From Candidatus Peregrinibacteria bacterium (GTDB taxonomy: Bacteria > Patescibacteriota > Gracilibacteria > UBA1369 > UBA12463), in the NCBI GenBank assembly GCA_016215735.1, contig JACRIA010000010.1:1-21863 (forward strand): DNA of 21,863 nucleotides, given 5' to 3'. Below are positions 13,849-21,735 of this stretch, piece by piece. Positions within the stretch are counted from its first letter, which is position 1. Each line of letters begins with the position of its first letter. A program made the translations under genes and the position numbers. The notes under the pieces are model-generated. The model had not been told where the DNA came from. It saw only the letters and a program-made list of their open reading frames with translations, and made no database searches.

Positions 13849-15027
13849 TTATGAATTTATGATGCCGCCGCCAAGAAGCAAATTACCCTTATAAAATACT
13901 GCTGATTGGCCTACTGTAACCGCGCGTTGAGGCTCGCGAAAAGTTATTTCTGCGGTTGATTTTTTTATCTTGAGTTTTGCGGGAACCTGCTTTGCGCGGT
14001 ACCTGATCTTAACTTTTACATTTATTGTTTTTTTTGGCTTAGGCTGGATAAAATTCAGCTTTTTGACTGTGAGTTTTTTTGAATATAAATCCTTTGCCTC
14101 GCCGACAAAGATCGTGTTTGATTTTTTATCAATTTTCGTGACATAAAGTGGAGTTTTTTGGCCGCTGATACCGAGATATTTCCTTTGGCCGATTGTGTAA
14201 AGCGCGATTCCGTTGTGAGTGCCGAGCCGCCTGCCTTTTAAGTCTTTGATTGGACCTGGCCTGAGCTGCGATGGCCGGAGCTGTCTTTTCAAAAAATCCG
14301 TGTAAAGCTTGTCTGGGAAAAAACACAGATTTTGGCTTTCGCGCTTTTTGCTTAAATCGCGCAGATGATATTTTTCAGCGATTTTTCTTACTTCGGATTT
14401 TATTAAATTAGCGAGCGGAAATAAGATGTGTTTTAACTTGCGCGGAGTTAATGTGTAGAGAAAATAGCTTTGGTCTTTTTCTTTGTCTTTGGCAATTTCA
14501 AGCCCGCGTATGGAGTCGCTTCGCGTTTTATTTATATGGGCCTGTGCGCCTTCGGCGCGGCCTGTTATATGCGCCTGTGTCCCGCCAAGGCGGGACGGCG
14601 TGTTTGTTTTTCTTGCGTAGTGGCCTGTCGCGACAAAATCAGCGCCGAGTCCGCGGCTGATGCGAATCAATTCGCCAAATTTTATATAGCGGTTGCATTC
14701 AACGCACGGATTTGGAGTGCGGCCAGCGCAATATTCATTAATAAAATAGTCAACAATGTGTTTTTTGAATTTTTTTTCGACATTTATAACTGTGAAAGGA
14801 ATATTGAGCATCCGGCACACATTGCGCGCCGACTGCGCGCTTTCGGTTGAACAGCATTTGTTCTCACACGAGGTAAAGGCGGATTTTGCGAGAAACTTTT
14901 TTGCAGCTGGATCGCTCCAAAACTTTAGATGCACGCCTATGCACTGATAACCCTGATTTTTAAGCAGAATCGCGGCTACTGAGGAATCGACTCCTCCCGA
15001 CATCGCAATAACAACCTTCTTTTTCAT
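13849..15027 (-). CDS. mnmA: tRNA-specific 2-thiouridylase
   Basis: 392 aa, about 20-30 longer than usual. MnmA adenylates and thiolates U34 of tRNAs for Lys, Glu and Gln. PP-loop SGGVDSS (10-16), nucleophile C111 in NPCVECN, second cysteine C235 in LCFFPD, and KDKEKDQSYFL are all present, followed by the central and beta-barrel domains with YTIGQRKYLG. Residues ~141-174, between ATGHYAR and the KDQSYFL motif, form an extra Gly/Arg/Gln-rich loop (two GxQAHI copies) encoded by two palindromic repeat units. This is normally a short stretch, so the loop is an in-frame insertion that the enzyme tolerates. It is divergent from the RSH gene; a TACAAT box (15042-15037) ends 9 nt before the ATG, with no Shine-Dalgarno. 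Confidence 0.93.
   Translation of the reverse strand: MKKKVVIAMSGGVDSSVAAILLKNQGYQCIGVHLKFWSDPAAKKFLAKSAFTSCENKCCSTESAQSARNVCRMLNIPFTVINVEKKFKKHIVDYFINEYCAGRTPNPCVECNRYIKFGELIRISRGLGADFVATGHYARKTNTPSRLGGTQAHITGRAEGAQAHINKTRSDSIRGLEIAKDKEKDQSYFLYTLTPRKLKHILFPLANLIKSEVRKIAEKYHLRDLSKKRESQNLCFFPDKLYTDFLKRQLRPSQLRPGPIKDLKGRRLGTHNGIALYTIGQRKYLGISGQKTPLYVTKIDKKSNTIFVGEAKDLYSKKLTVKKLNFIQPKPKKTINVKVKIRYRAKQVPAKLKIKKSTAEITFREPQRAVTVGQSAVFYKGNLLLGGGIINS
14533..14604. repeat. Two tandem palindromic units inserted in mnmA
   Basis: Unit 1 (14533-14565, 33 nt) and unit 2 (14566-14604, 39 nt) both begin TATATGSGCCTGTG and continue with a hairpin: GCGCC-TTC-GGCGC in unit 1 and GTCCCGCC/GGCGGGAC in unit 2. 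Both end in a CGGCSTGT-like arm. Arms are conserved while the hairpin core differs but stays self-complementary. Both lengths are multiples of three, so the mnmA frame is kept. A third copy is at 20593-20634. Confidence 0.75.
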
Positions 15028-15036
15028 AACGCGGAT

Positions 15037-15042
15037 ATTGTA
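15037..15042 (-). promoter_or_regulatory. -10 box of mnmA
   Basis: TACAAT on the minus strand, 9 nt before the ATG at 15027. No convincing -35. The mRNA would be leaderless or nearly so. Confidence 0.4.
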
Positions 15043-15124
15043 CTTTATTCGCGGAATTCAGTGAAGCGCCGCATCTTTGATATTGACGTACGAAACTCCG
15101 CTGTGCGATTATATTTTTATCACG

Positions 15125-17476
15125 ATGAAATATCTCACTTACATAAATGAGATAATAAAAAACGTAAAGGATAAAATTCCTAATTTTAGCTCCGGCCGTT
15201 TAATAAAGGCTTACAAATTCGCTCTTAATGCCCATGAAGGCCAGAAAAGAAAAGAGGGCGCTCCATATATTATTCATCCGATTGAGACGACTAAAATTCT
15301 GTCGAATTTGCGCGTTGATGAAAATACTCTGATTGCCGCCCTGCTCCACGATGTGCCTGAGGATACCCTCTATACGATTGAAGATATTGAGAAAAATTTC
15401 GGCGAACATGCCGCGTTTTTGGTTAATGGCGTAACCAAATTATCAAAGGTTTATTATAAACACGACATGGCGAAGCGCGAAATTGAATCTCTTAAAAAAC
15501 TTCTTCTCCATACTTCAAAAGATCCGCGCGTGATTTTCATAAAGCTTGCTGACCGTTTGCATAATATGCGGACGATTAAATTCGTAAAACAGGAAAAGCA
15601 GGCAAGAATCTCGAGGGAAACGCTTGAAATCTACGTTCCGATTGCAAACTTGATGGGAATACAAGGCATAAAAAACGAACTTGAAGATCTTTGTTTCAAA
15701 AATCTGTATCCGCAGGAATGTAAATTGTTTTCCGACAAAATAAAAAAATCCGAAGAAGGACTGACCAATATAACCCAAAGCGCGATCGAAACTATTTCTA
15801 AGGATCTGAAAAAACACAAAATCAAAGCAGGGGTTTTTCCGCGCAAAAAATCCGTTTTTACGATTTATAAAAAGATCAAATCGCTTCGAAAAACCGTTGA
15901 TGATGTTTTTGATCTTGTAACGCTCAGAATAATCACGAATAATATCGAAAACTGCTATAAAATTCTCGGCATTATCCATTCTATTTTCAAGCCTGATCCG
16001 GGCCGTTTTAAGGATTATATCGCTGTTCCAAAAATCAATGGCTATGAATCTCTCCACACCACTGTTTTCTGTAAAGACGGCGTGTCTATTGAAATACAAA
16101 TCCGCACAGAAAAGATGAATGAAAATTCCGAAATGGGGCTGGATTTAACTAAGGTTAAAACTATCCATCCAAAATTATTAAACTGGATGGAACAAATACT
16201 AGAACTCCAGAAAGATGAACCTGACATTGATTATTTTATGAAAGATTTGAAATATGAAATTTTTAGCGACAGAATCCGGGTGTTTGATATGGCCGGCAAC
16301 GCGATGCATCTTCCAATTGGCTCGTGCGTTATTGATTTTATATGCGCGACTACTCCTGAAAAAATTGATTATGCTGTTGGAGCCGAAATTAATGGGAAAA
16401 ATGCCACTTTGACCTCTATATTGGAACGGAATAATAAGGTAAAAATAATAACTTCCGAAACGATCCACCACCCAAAACTCGAATGGCTGCCTTATATAAA
16501 AACTAATATCGCCAGAACAAAAATAAGAGAATTTTTCAGAAATAAATCGCGCGAAGAAAAAATCCAGATGGGTAAAAATCTCCTTGAAAAAGCGTTTAAT
16601 ATCGCCGGGCTCGGTTTTGTAGAAAATATAAATTTCAAAGACTTCAAAAACGCTCTATATGAAAAAGCAAATTATACTTTTGACTCAATCTCCGACATGT
16701 ATGCCGCGGTCGGAGATGGAACAATCCTGCCTTTTGACATAATAAAGCTTATTTACATGAAAAGATCTGCGTCCAAGGAAGAAAAAAAGATAGAAAGCAG
16801 GATTTTGTCAATAAATCCGCCTGTTATAAATATAAATAAAAAAATACGTTTATATATCGAGGGCGCTGACAGAACGGGATTTGTTGAGGATGTAAGCAAC
16901 GCTCTCCGCAGTTTGAACATAAGCATGGTAAAAATTGTCGGGTGGACCTGCCATTCCGAGAAAAAAGTCAAGGGCTATGTCACTATTGATTTTGTTATTT
17001 CGGATCTGGACTTACTCGATGAAGTTGTGAAAAAAATACAACTTATACCGGGCGTTGACAGGGTTGAACGCAGATTTATAGGCTTGTTTACTTTGTTTAT
17101 TGCTGCGTCTATTGTGATGCTCGCCGCGTGGATCATTCATCCGTTTATTGTTAATACGATTGTTTCCGCGAATATACAAAACGCCCCTTTGGTCATCAAT
17201 TTATTCATTTACGGCGGGCTTCTGGTTAATTTTCTTCTTGTTGTTTATGTGAAAAAATTGTCAGAGATGAATTTTCCAGGACTGCGCAGGGGGAAAATAA
17301 TATGGACAACCAGCGGCTTGATACTGCTTTTCGCAATATCCATGATAGCTGCGGAGGTTTATTATTATAAAATAAAGATCAATCTTTCTTTCGCGATAAT
17401 AATGACAGCGCTTTTGGTTTTGTACACTATTTTTGTTTATATTGATTACGCCAAGATAAAGCTACCGAAGAAATGA
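15125..17476 (+). CDS. RelA/SpoT (RSH) bifunctional ppGpp synthetase/hydrolase with C-terminal membrane domain
   Basis: 783 aa from the ATG at 15125, chosen because a TATATT box (15110-15115) ends 9 nt before it; an in-frame upstream start is unlikely. It makes and degrades (p)ppGpp. The HD hydrolase has H51, H75-D76 and D143 (LADRLHNM). The synthetase (~230-340) has RFKD (294-297), the RXKD form found in bifunctional Rel/SpoT enzymes, NGYESLHTT, and catalytic E323 in EIQIRT. TGS domain ~383-450, ACT-like domain ~573-650. Unusual: directly after ACT come four hydrophobic helices (about 651-671, 688-708, 726-746, 754-773) ending IKLPKK, which should place the enzyme in the membrane. Classical RSH proteins end at ACT. 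The AAHWxYK segment after the synthetase is not conserved (EMGLDLTKV instead). Its stop is 4 nt from that of ychF on the other strand. Confidence 0.92.
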   Translation: MKYLTYINEIIKNVKDKIPNFSSGRLIKAYKFALNAHEGQKRKEGAPYIIHPIETTKILSNLRVDENTLIAALLHDVPEDTLYTIEDIEKNFGEHAAFLVNGVTKLSKVYYKHDMAKREIESLKKLLLHTSKDPRVIFIKLADRLHNMRTIKFVKQEKQARISRETLEIYVPIANLMGIQGIKNELEDLCFKNLYPQECKLFSDKIKKSEEGLTNITQSAIETISKDLKKHKIKAGVFPRKKSVFTIYKKIKSLRKTVDDVFDLVTLRIITNNIENCYKILGIIHSIFKPDPGRFKDYIAVPKINGYESLHTTVFCKDGVSIEIQIRTEKMNENSEMGLDLTKVKTIHPKLLNWMEQILELQKDEPDIDYFMKDLKYEIFSDRIRVFDMAGNAMHLPIGSCVIDFICATTPEKIDYAVGAEINGKNATLTSILERNNKVKIITSETIHHPKLEWLPYIKTNIARTKIREFFRNKSREEKIQMGKNLLEKAFNIAGLGFVENINFKDFKNALYEKANYTFDSISDMYAAVGDGTILPFDIIKLIYMKRSASKEEKKIESRILSINPPVININKKIRLYIEGADRTGFVEDVSNALRSLNISMVKIVGWTCHSEKKVKGYVTIDFVISDLDLLDEVVKKIQLIPGVDRVERRFIGLFTLFIAASIVMLAAWIIHPFIVNTIVSANIQNAPLVINLFIYGGLLVNFLLVVYVKKLSEMNFPGLRRGKIIWTTSGLILLFAISMIAAEVYYYKIKINLSFAIIMTALLVLYTIFVYIDYAKIKLPKK

Positions 17477-17480
17477 AATT

Positions 17481-18575
17481 CTAGGCATTAACCCTGAAGA
17501 AAATAATGTCGCCGTCGCGGACAACGTAATCTTTTCCTTCAACGCGCATTAGGCCTTTTTCGCGTGCAGGCACTTCACCTCCCGATGAAATAAAATCATC
17601 ATAAGCAATCACTTCTGCTTTTATAAAATGTTTTTCAAAGTCTGTATGAATTACGCCGGCTGCTTGCGGAGCTGTCACGCCTGAACGCACTGTCCATGCG
17701 CGGACTTCTTTCGGGCCCTGCGTAAAATAAGTTATCAAGCCCAGCGCGCTGTATGACGCTTTTATCACTTCATTTAAACCAGTATCTTCAACTCCAAGCT
17801 GCGCGAGATATTCTTTTGCTTCCTGCGGATTCAAGCTTGATAATTCTTCTTCGATTTTAGCGCATATTGGAATCACTGCCGCATCATTTGAAAGTCCGAG
17901 CGCCGACCGTAAGTCTTCCTTTTTCATATTTTTCAATTCGCTTTCTGAAACATTCGCGATATAAATTACCGGTTTTTGAGTGATAAAATGCAGATCCCTT
18001 ATTTTTTCTTCCTCTTCTTCTGCTAATTTCATTTCGCGCACTAGAGTTTCTTCTGAAAGCCCTGCCTGTATTTTTTCCAAAAGCTCAAGATATTTTTTTG
18101 CTTCCGGTTTAGCGGAGCGCGTGTCTGTTCTGGCTTTTTCAAGCCTTTTTTCCAATGTCTGTAAATCCGCCAAAATAAGTTCTGTGTTAATTATTTCTTT
18201 GTCTCTTTTTGAATCAACGGTTTCATGCACATGGGGTACTAATTCATCTTTAAAAAATCTTACGATTTGTATTATGGCGTCGCTTTCCCGTATGTGCGAA
18301 AGAAATTGATTGCCAAGTCCTTCTCCTTTACTGGCGCCTTTTATCAGACCTGCTATATCTTTGAATTGTATTGTTGTCGGCGTTATTTTCTCCGGTTTAG
18401 CAATTTCCGCGATGCGTTTTAATCTTTCATCCGGAACTTCTACCACGCCCACATTCGGATCAATCGTGCAAAATGGATACGGCGCTACTGCAGCTGTTCG
18501 CGAGCGTATAAGCGCGTTGAACAAAGTTGATTTTCCGACATTTGGGAGACCCACTATTCCGATATTAAGCGACAT
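17481..18575 (-). CDS. ychF: YchF/OLA1-family ATPase
   Basis: 364 aa, full length. YchF is a translation-factor-class P-loop protein that binds ribosomes and prefers ATP. P-loop GLPNVGKS (9-16), G3 DIAGL (73-77), and NVSE (208-211) in place of the NKxD GTP-specificity motif, as expected for YchF. A coiled-coil insert (~120-200) and a C-terminal TGS domain (~282-363) complete it. Last gene of a tight three-gene unit: only one base separates its ATG from the stop of the cdaR-like gene. No Shine-Dalgarno is visible, so translational coupling is likely. Confidence 0.95.
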   Translation of the reverse strand: MSLNIGIVGLPNVGKSTLFNALIRSRTAAVAPYPFCTIDPNVGVVEVPDERLKRIAEIAKPEKITPTTIQFKDIAGLIKGASKGEGLGNQFLSHIRESDAIIQIVRFFKDELVPHVHETVDSKRDKEIINTELILADLQTLEKRLEKARTDTRSAKPEAKKYLELLEKIQAGLSEETLVREMKLAEEEEEKIRDLHFITQKPVIYIANVSESELKNMKKEDLRSALGLSNDAAVIPICAKIEEELSSLNPQEAKEYLAQLGVEDTGLNEVIKASYSALGLITYFTQGPKEVRAWTVRSGVTAPQAAGVIHTDFEKHFIKAEVIAYDDFISSGGEVPAREKGLMRVEGKDYVVRDGDIIFFRVNA

Positions 18576-18576
18576 A

Positions 18577-19506
18577 TCAGTATGGTTTGATTTCGATTGT
18601 AACTTTTATTTTATTTTTGCTCTCATCGACCAGGCTTAATCCTTTTGGCAAATTGAGAGCCGCATATTTTTCCACGGTTTCCACGGCGTCCGTAATATCC
18701 ATCGGTATTGTTTCAATATATTCTATTCCTTCGAGCGATTTTTTATCGCCTTTTATTTCTATTGTCGCTGGATCTGTTTTCACGCTTAAGACAGATGCGT
18801 TTTTTAACGAACCTTTCGTAATTACTTTGATATCAACTGATTTTTCGCTCATCAGCGCCAAAACTGTGATATCGACCTTTACATTGCGCGGCTCTATGGA
18901 CACTTCTTTGATTTCCGCGCCATTATTGTCAAAAGCCTGCAGAACTATGTCTTTTTGAAAATTCTCGCTTTCCGCGCCGTCTAAATAAATAATTCCTTTC
19001 ACGTCCGATATCTTTTTAATAACGCTTTCAGCACCTTTTATTTGAGCTTTTGCTGTCTGCGGAATAAGCTCTCCGATTTTATATCCTTCTGATGGACTGC
19101 CTTTGTAAAATGCTGAAATCGGAACTTGTTTCTGGCTTACATTTTCTATTTCAACTGTAACCTGCGATGGATTTATTGAGGCAACTGTCACATTCGGTAT
19201 TTTCGGAGCCACTGCGACGCTCAAAATATTCTTTCCTTTCTGTATATTTTTTAAATCAATATAAGCTTCGAAGTCCTGTTTCGTGAGTTTCGGAAGAATT
19301 TCTTTGCTCGCGAGAATTTTTATTTTTACTTTCGGCAAAGATGTCACAAGACTTAGCTGTTCGGATAAATTGAATGGTTTTATTTCCAGCTGATCCGCGA
19401 ATTGAAACGGCGTCTGCTGCGACGCAATTATTATTATCCAAAATAATATCGCGAGTATCAGCGAAAAAATTTTTAGAGCTAGATTTTTGAATAACACATT
19501 GAACAT
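18577..19506 (-). CDS. cdaR: YbbR-domain protein, CdaA regulator CdaR
   Basis: 309 aa. A single N-terminal transmembrane helix (about 10-28) anchors three YbbR repeats (roughly 35-122, 125-215, 220-307) outside the membrane, recognisable by the PxxVxVE/PxxVxVD-type endings (NPSQVTVEIE, EPRNVKVDIT, NKIKVTIEI). CdaR binds and modulates the diadenylate cyclase CdaA in Firmicutes; family knowledge plus adjacency supports the same here. Its ATG follows the cdaA stop directly (TAAATG). AGGAA shortly before is the one clear Shine-Dalgarno-like element in the window. Confidence 0.88.
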   Translation of the reverse strand: MFNVLFKNLALKIFSLILAILFWIIIIASQQTPFQFADQLEIKPFNLSEQLSLVTSLPKVKIKILASKEILPKLTKQDFEAYIDLKNIQKGKNILSVAVAPKIPNVTVASINPSQVTVEIENVSQKQVPISAFYKGSPSEGYKIGELIPQTAKAQIKGAESVIKKISDVKGIIYLDGAESENFQKDIVLQAFDNNGAEIKEVSIEPRNVKVDITVLALMSEKSVDIKVITKGSLKNASVLSVKTDPATIEIKGDKKSLEGIEYIETIPMDITDAVETVEKYAALNLPKGLSLVDESKNKIKVTIEIKPY

Positions 19507-20364
19507 TTATTTCCTGCGCTTAATAAAATACTGTTTCTTTTCTTTTGGCTTAAGGAAGCCAAGAAGTTCTTCGAGGCGCTGCGGCGTTATATTAAGTTCA
19601 ATATTGCCGTTTTCAACAAACGAAACTGTGCCGCGCTCTTCTGAAATCACTATCACATTCGCGTCTGTATTTTCCGTGAGAGCGAGCGCTGCTCTGTGGC
19701 GCGTGCCGAAATTCTTACTGTATGATTTGAATGAATGCGGCAAAATGCACGAAGCTGCTTTTATTTTATTGTCTTTAATGATAATAGCGCCGTCGTGAAG
19801 CGGCGAATGGCTGCCAAAAATACTCACAATAAGTTCTTTTGAAACTTCAGCTTCAAGCTCGATGCCGGTTTCTGCGTACTCTTTAAGGGGCGTATCTTTT
19901 TCAAAAACAATAAGCGCTCCTCTTTTATTTTCAACGAGTTCTGTGCAGGCTGAAACAAGCCGGCTTATCATGATGTCGGCTTTGATTCCGATTTTGCTCA
20001 TGAATAATTTTGTTCTTCCGAGCTTCTCAAGCGCGCGGCGAAGCTCCTGCTGAAAAATAATCGGTATCGCGATGATGATTACTGTTAGAAATTTCTCCAT
20101 TATCCAATTTGTGGACACAAGAGAAATGGCTCTGCTAAGCAGAAAAATAATCGCGAGTATAACCAAGCCCCAGGCGATATTCAGCGCACGGGTGCCTTTT
20201 AAAAGAAGAATCAAATAATATATCAAAACCGCGACAATAATGATATCGATTCCGATTTGGTACCATGATAAATTCAAATATCCCAGATTTTCCCAAAAAC
20301 CCGTTGCTGATTTATGGATAAATGAAATTATATTGGCAAAAAAGTTATTTACAGCGTCGAACAT
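19507..20364 (-). CDS. cdaA: Diadenylate cyclase CdaA (c-di-AMP synthesis)
   Basis: 285 aa. It makes c-di-AMP from two ATP. About three N-terminal membrane helices (roughly 37-56, 62-79, 91-104), an RRALEKLGR linker, then the DAC domain with DGA (191-193) and the RHR motif (222-224, GTRHRAA), both needed for catalysis. c-di-AMP usually controls potassium and osmolyte transport and cell-wall balance; no receptor or phosphodiesterase gene is in the window, and glmM, common in Firmicutes operons, is absent. First gene of cdaA-cdaR-ychF. A weak promoter may lie at 20401-20430 (minus strand TTGGGA, 18-nt spacer, TATTCT), its -35 overlapping the first decamer of the adjacent repeat element. Confidence 0.93.
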   Translation of the reverse strand: MFDAVNNFFANIISFIHKSATGFWENLGYLNLSWYQIGIDIIIVAVLIYYLILLLKGTRALNIAWGLVILAIIFLLSRAISLVSTNWIMEKFLTVIIIAIPIIFQQELRRALEKLGRTKLFMSKIGIKADIMISRLVSACTELVENKRGALIVFEKDTPLKEYAETGIELEAEVSKELIVSIFGSHSPLHDGAIIIKDNKIKAASCILPHSFKSYSKNFGTRHRAALALTENTDANVIVISEERGTVSFVENGNIELNITPQRLEELLGFLKPKEKKQYFIKRRK

Positions 20365-20400
20365 GGCCTAATAATAAAGGGGGATTTTCTGTTATTCAAT

Positions 20401-20430
20401 AGAATATTGTTAAAATTGTCCAAATCCCAA
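20401..20430 (-). promoter_or_regulatory. Possible promoter of the cdaA operon
   Basis: On the minus strand TTGGGA (20430-20425), 18-nt spacer, TATTCT (20406-20401); four of six matches in each box. The -35 overlaps the outermost CCAAGTCACA decamer. Confidence 0.3.
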
Positions 20431-20457
20431 GTCACACCAAGTCATTCCAAGTAAATG

Positions 20458-20544
20458 CCACTCTCTTCCCCGCTTCGCGGGGTCCGCCTACGGCGGATCA
20501 GCTTCATCTCCGTGCTTACGCACGGAGCACTAAGCAGAGAGTGG
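20458..20544. repeat. Multi-branch palindrome cluster
   Basis: Outer stem CCACTCTCT/AGAGAGTGG encloses three hairpins: CCCCGC-TTC-GCGGGG, TCCGCC-TAC-GGCGGA and CTCCGTGC-TTAC-GCACGGAG. All are exact. It could fold as a four-way junction in single-stranded DNA or in RNA from either strand, and could also end transcription. Confidence 0.65.
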
Positions 20545-20592
20545 TAATGACCCAATTTGGTGTCCGCCTGCGGCGGACGACTTAATCTTTTT

Positions 20593-20634
20593 TATATCGC
20601 CTGTGTTCGCCTGCGGCGAACGGCGTGGCCTGTT
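20593..20634. repeat. Third copy of the mnmA-type palindromic unit
   Basis: TATATCGCCTGTG, then the hairpin GTTCGCC-TGC-GGCGAAC, then ACGGCGTGGCCTGTT. The arms CGCCTGTGT and ACGGCGTG are identical to those of unit 2 in mnmA (14566-14604), while the hairpin core is different. Confidence 0.7.
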
Positions 20635-20699
20635 GGAAATTTATTAAAGTTGGATTTTTGTTTGGAGTGAGTTGGAATGAGTTGGTGGTTTGGATAATT

Positions 20700-21713
20700 C
20701 TACATTTCTTCTCCAAATTCCTGCTGCGCTTTTTCTGCCAAAACCCGCTGTACTTCTTCAACATCCGATTTTACGGCTTTTAGCGGCCTATGCTGAATTT
20801 CGCTTATTTGCGCCAGCAAAAACCCTTCCAGCTTATGCAGTACAAATGCTTCACGCTTGCGATCAGGGATTTTTGAAAGCTCATCCATTAAAAAGCGCGA
20901 CAATTCTTTTTTCTTGGCGATTTTTTCCGGAATGATTTCTTCATCGTTGCTTGGAATTTCCGTCATCATTGATTTTATTTCGATTGGTTCAGAATATTCA
21001 AAATCTTCATCTACGCGCGGTTTTTCTCCTTCGCCATCTTCGATCGGCACCATTTTCAATCCTTCGTCTTTAAGCGTATCAATTGATGATCGGATTTTAT
21101 TTATCGCAACCATATAAAGCCACTGTTCGAGATCTTTACCGCGCAATGAAGGATTGTAATTTTCGTAAAATTCCAAAATAACTTCATTGAGGATGGATTC
21201 GCTCTCGATTTCGTTTTCAGGAATAATATCGCCTGATTCTTTTAAAAGTATTTCTCTTTTAATGAATTTATTGAGTTTTTCAAGATGCGGCTGGATTATG
21301 TCAATTAATCTGTCTCTCTGCTCCTGCTTGATTTTGGTTAGCGCTGTGAGTTTATGATAATCAATGTCGCCGGCTTGCTGATGCGGTTTTTCAGTATAAG
21401 TTTTTCTGTCCCGCAAAAGTTCCTCATGTTTTTTTATTTGCCGCACAACCCGATCTTTCGCAAGATCAACAGCTTTTGTAATTTCATGGCTGGCTTCGCG
21501 TCCGATAATTGTTTTTGAAGGCAGATGAAGGACAAATTCAACTCTGTACGCGCTTCTGCGGCCGAGTTTTTCAGCATTGATGTCGAGACGAATCGCGTCT
21601 GCTGCAAAATGACCCAACAAACGTTCAATCGGCTCGATTTTCGTCGAGGAATAATCTTTCACCTTCTTTACTTCCGAAGGTGACATTTCTTTTGTGAAGA
21701 TTCGCACTTCCAT
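20700..21713 (-). CDS. HPF/RaiA-type ribosome-hibernation domain fused to an ECF-sigma-like domain
   Basis: 337 aa from the ATG at 21713, where the HPF-like sequence begins (MEVRIFTKEM); the longer open frame upstream is only the 25-bp repeat. Residues 1-105 match the HPF/RaiA pattern: amphipathic first helix, YRVEFVLHLPSKTIIG strand pair, then a helix AVDLAKDRVVRQIKKHEEL. Such domains sit in the 30S decoding site and silence ribosomes. Residues 130-215 look like sigma region 2 (ILNEVILEFYENY, then EQWLYMVAINKIRSSID). After an acidic linker (221-262), residues 270-330 look like sigma region 4 with a helix-turn-helix (LSKIPDRKREAFVLHKLEG, ISEIQHRPLKAVKSDVEEV). The fusion would link ribosome state to transcription; alternatively the sigma-like part only binds RNA or ribosome. 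I do not know a named family with this layout. Confidence 0.75.
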   Translation of the reverse strand: MEVRIFTKEMSPSEVKKVKDYSSTKIEPIERLLGHFAADAIRLDINAEKLGRRSAYRVEFVLHLPSKTIIGREASHEITKAVDLAKDRVVRQIKKHEELLRDRKTYTEKPHQQAGDIDYHKLTALTKIKQEQRDRLIDIIQPHLEKLNKFIKREILLKESGDIIPENEIESESILNEVILEFYENYNPSLRGKDLEQWLYMVAINKIRSSIDTLKDEGLKMVPIEDGEGEKPRVDEDFEYSEPIEIKSMMTEIPSNDEEIIPEKIAKKKELSRFLMDELSKIPDRKREAFVLHKLEGFLLAQISEIQHRPLKAVKSDVEEVQRVLAEKAQQEFGEEM

Positions 21714-21735
21714 AGAAATTTTGTTATGGAGTAAA

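Larger units (their letters stand above)
20427..20685. repeat. Structured repeat element with inverted decamer ends (MITE-like)
   Basis: This fills most of the 335-nt gap between cdaA and the HPF-sigma gene. The left end has three tandem decamers (CCAAGTCACA, CCAAGTCATT, CCAAGTAAAT; 20427-20456). The right end has inverted ones (AGTGAGTTGG 20666-20675, AATGAGTTGG 20676-20685), so ACCAAGTCATTCCAAGT on the left matches the right end with two G/C changes. Inside are five perfect hairpins (20468-20482, 20483-20497, 20508-20527, 20562-20578, 20605-20621); the first three are enclosed by an outer stem (20458-20466 with 20536-20544). No ORF is evident. Confidence 0.7.

Noticed and set aside
14241..14300. 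QLRP-type direct repeat in mnmA as another inserted element
   Set aside because: Only two short, imperfect copies without a palindrome; too little to separate from chance.
14450..14850. Plus-strand open frames across mnmA
   Set aside because: They are opposite-strand shadows of the conserved MnmA coding sequence, lengthened by its GC-rich insert.
20456..20546. Cloverleaf-like fold resembling a tRNA
   Set aside because: It has an outer stem and three hairpins, but the loops are only 3-4 nt, with no T-loop GGTTCGAATCC-type sequence, no anticodon loop of seven bases and no CCA end.
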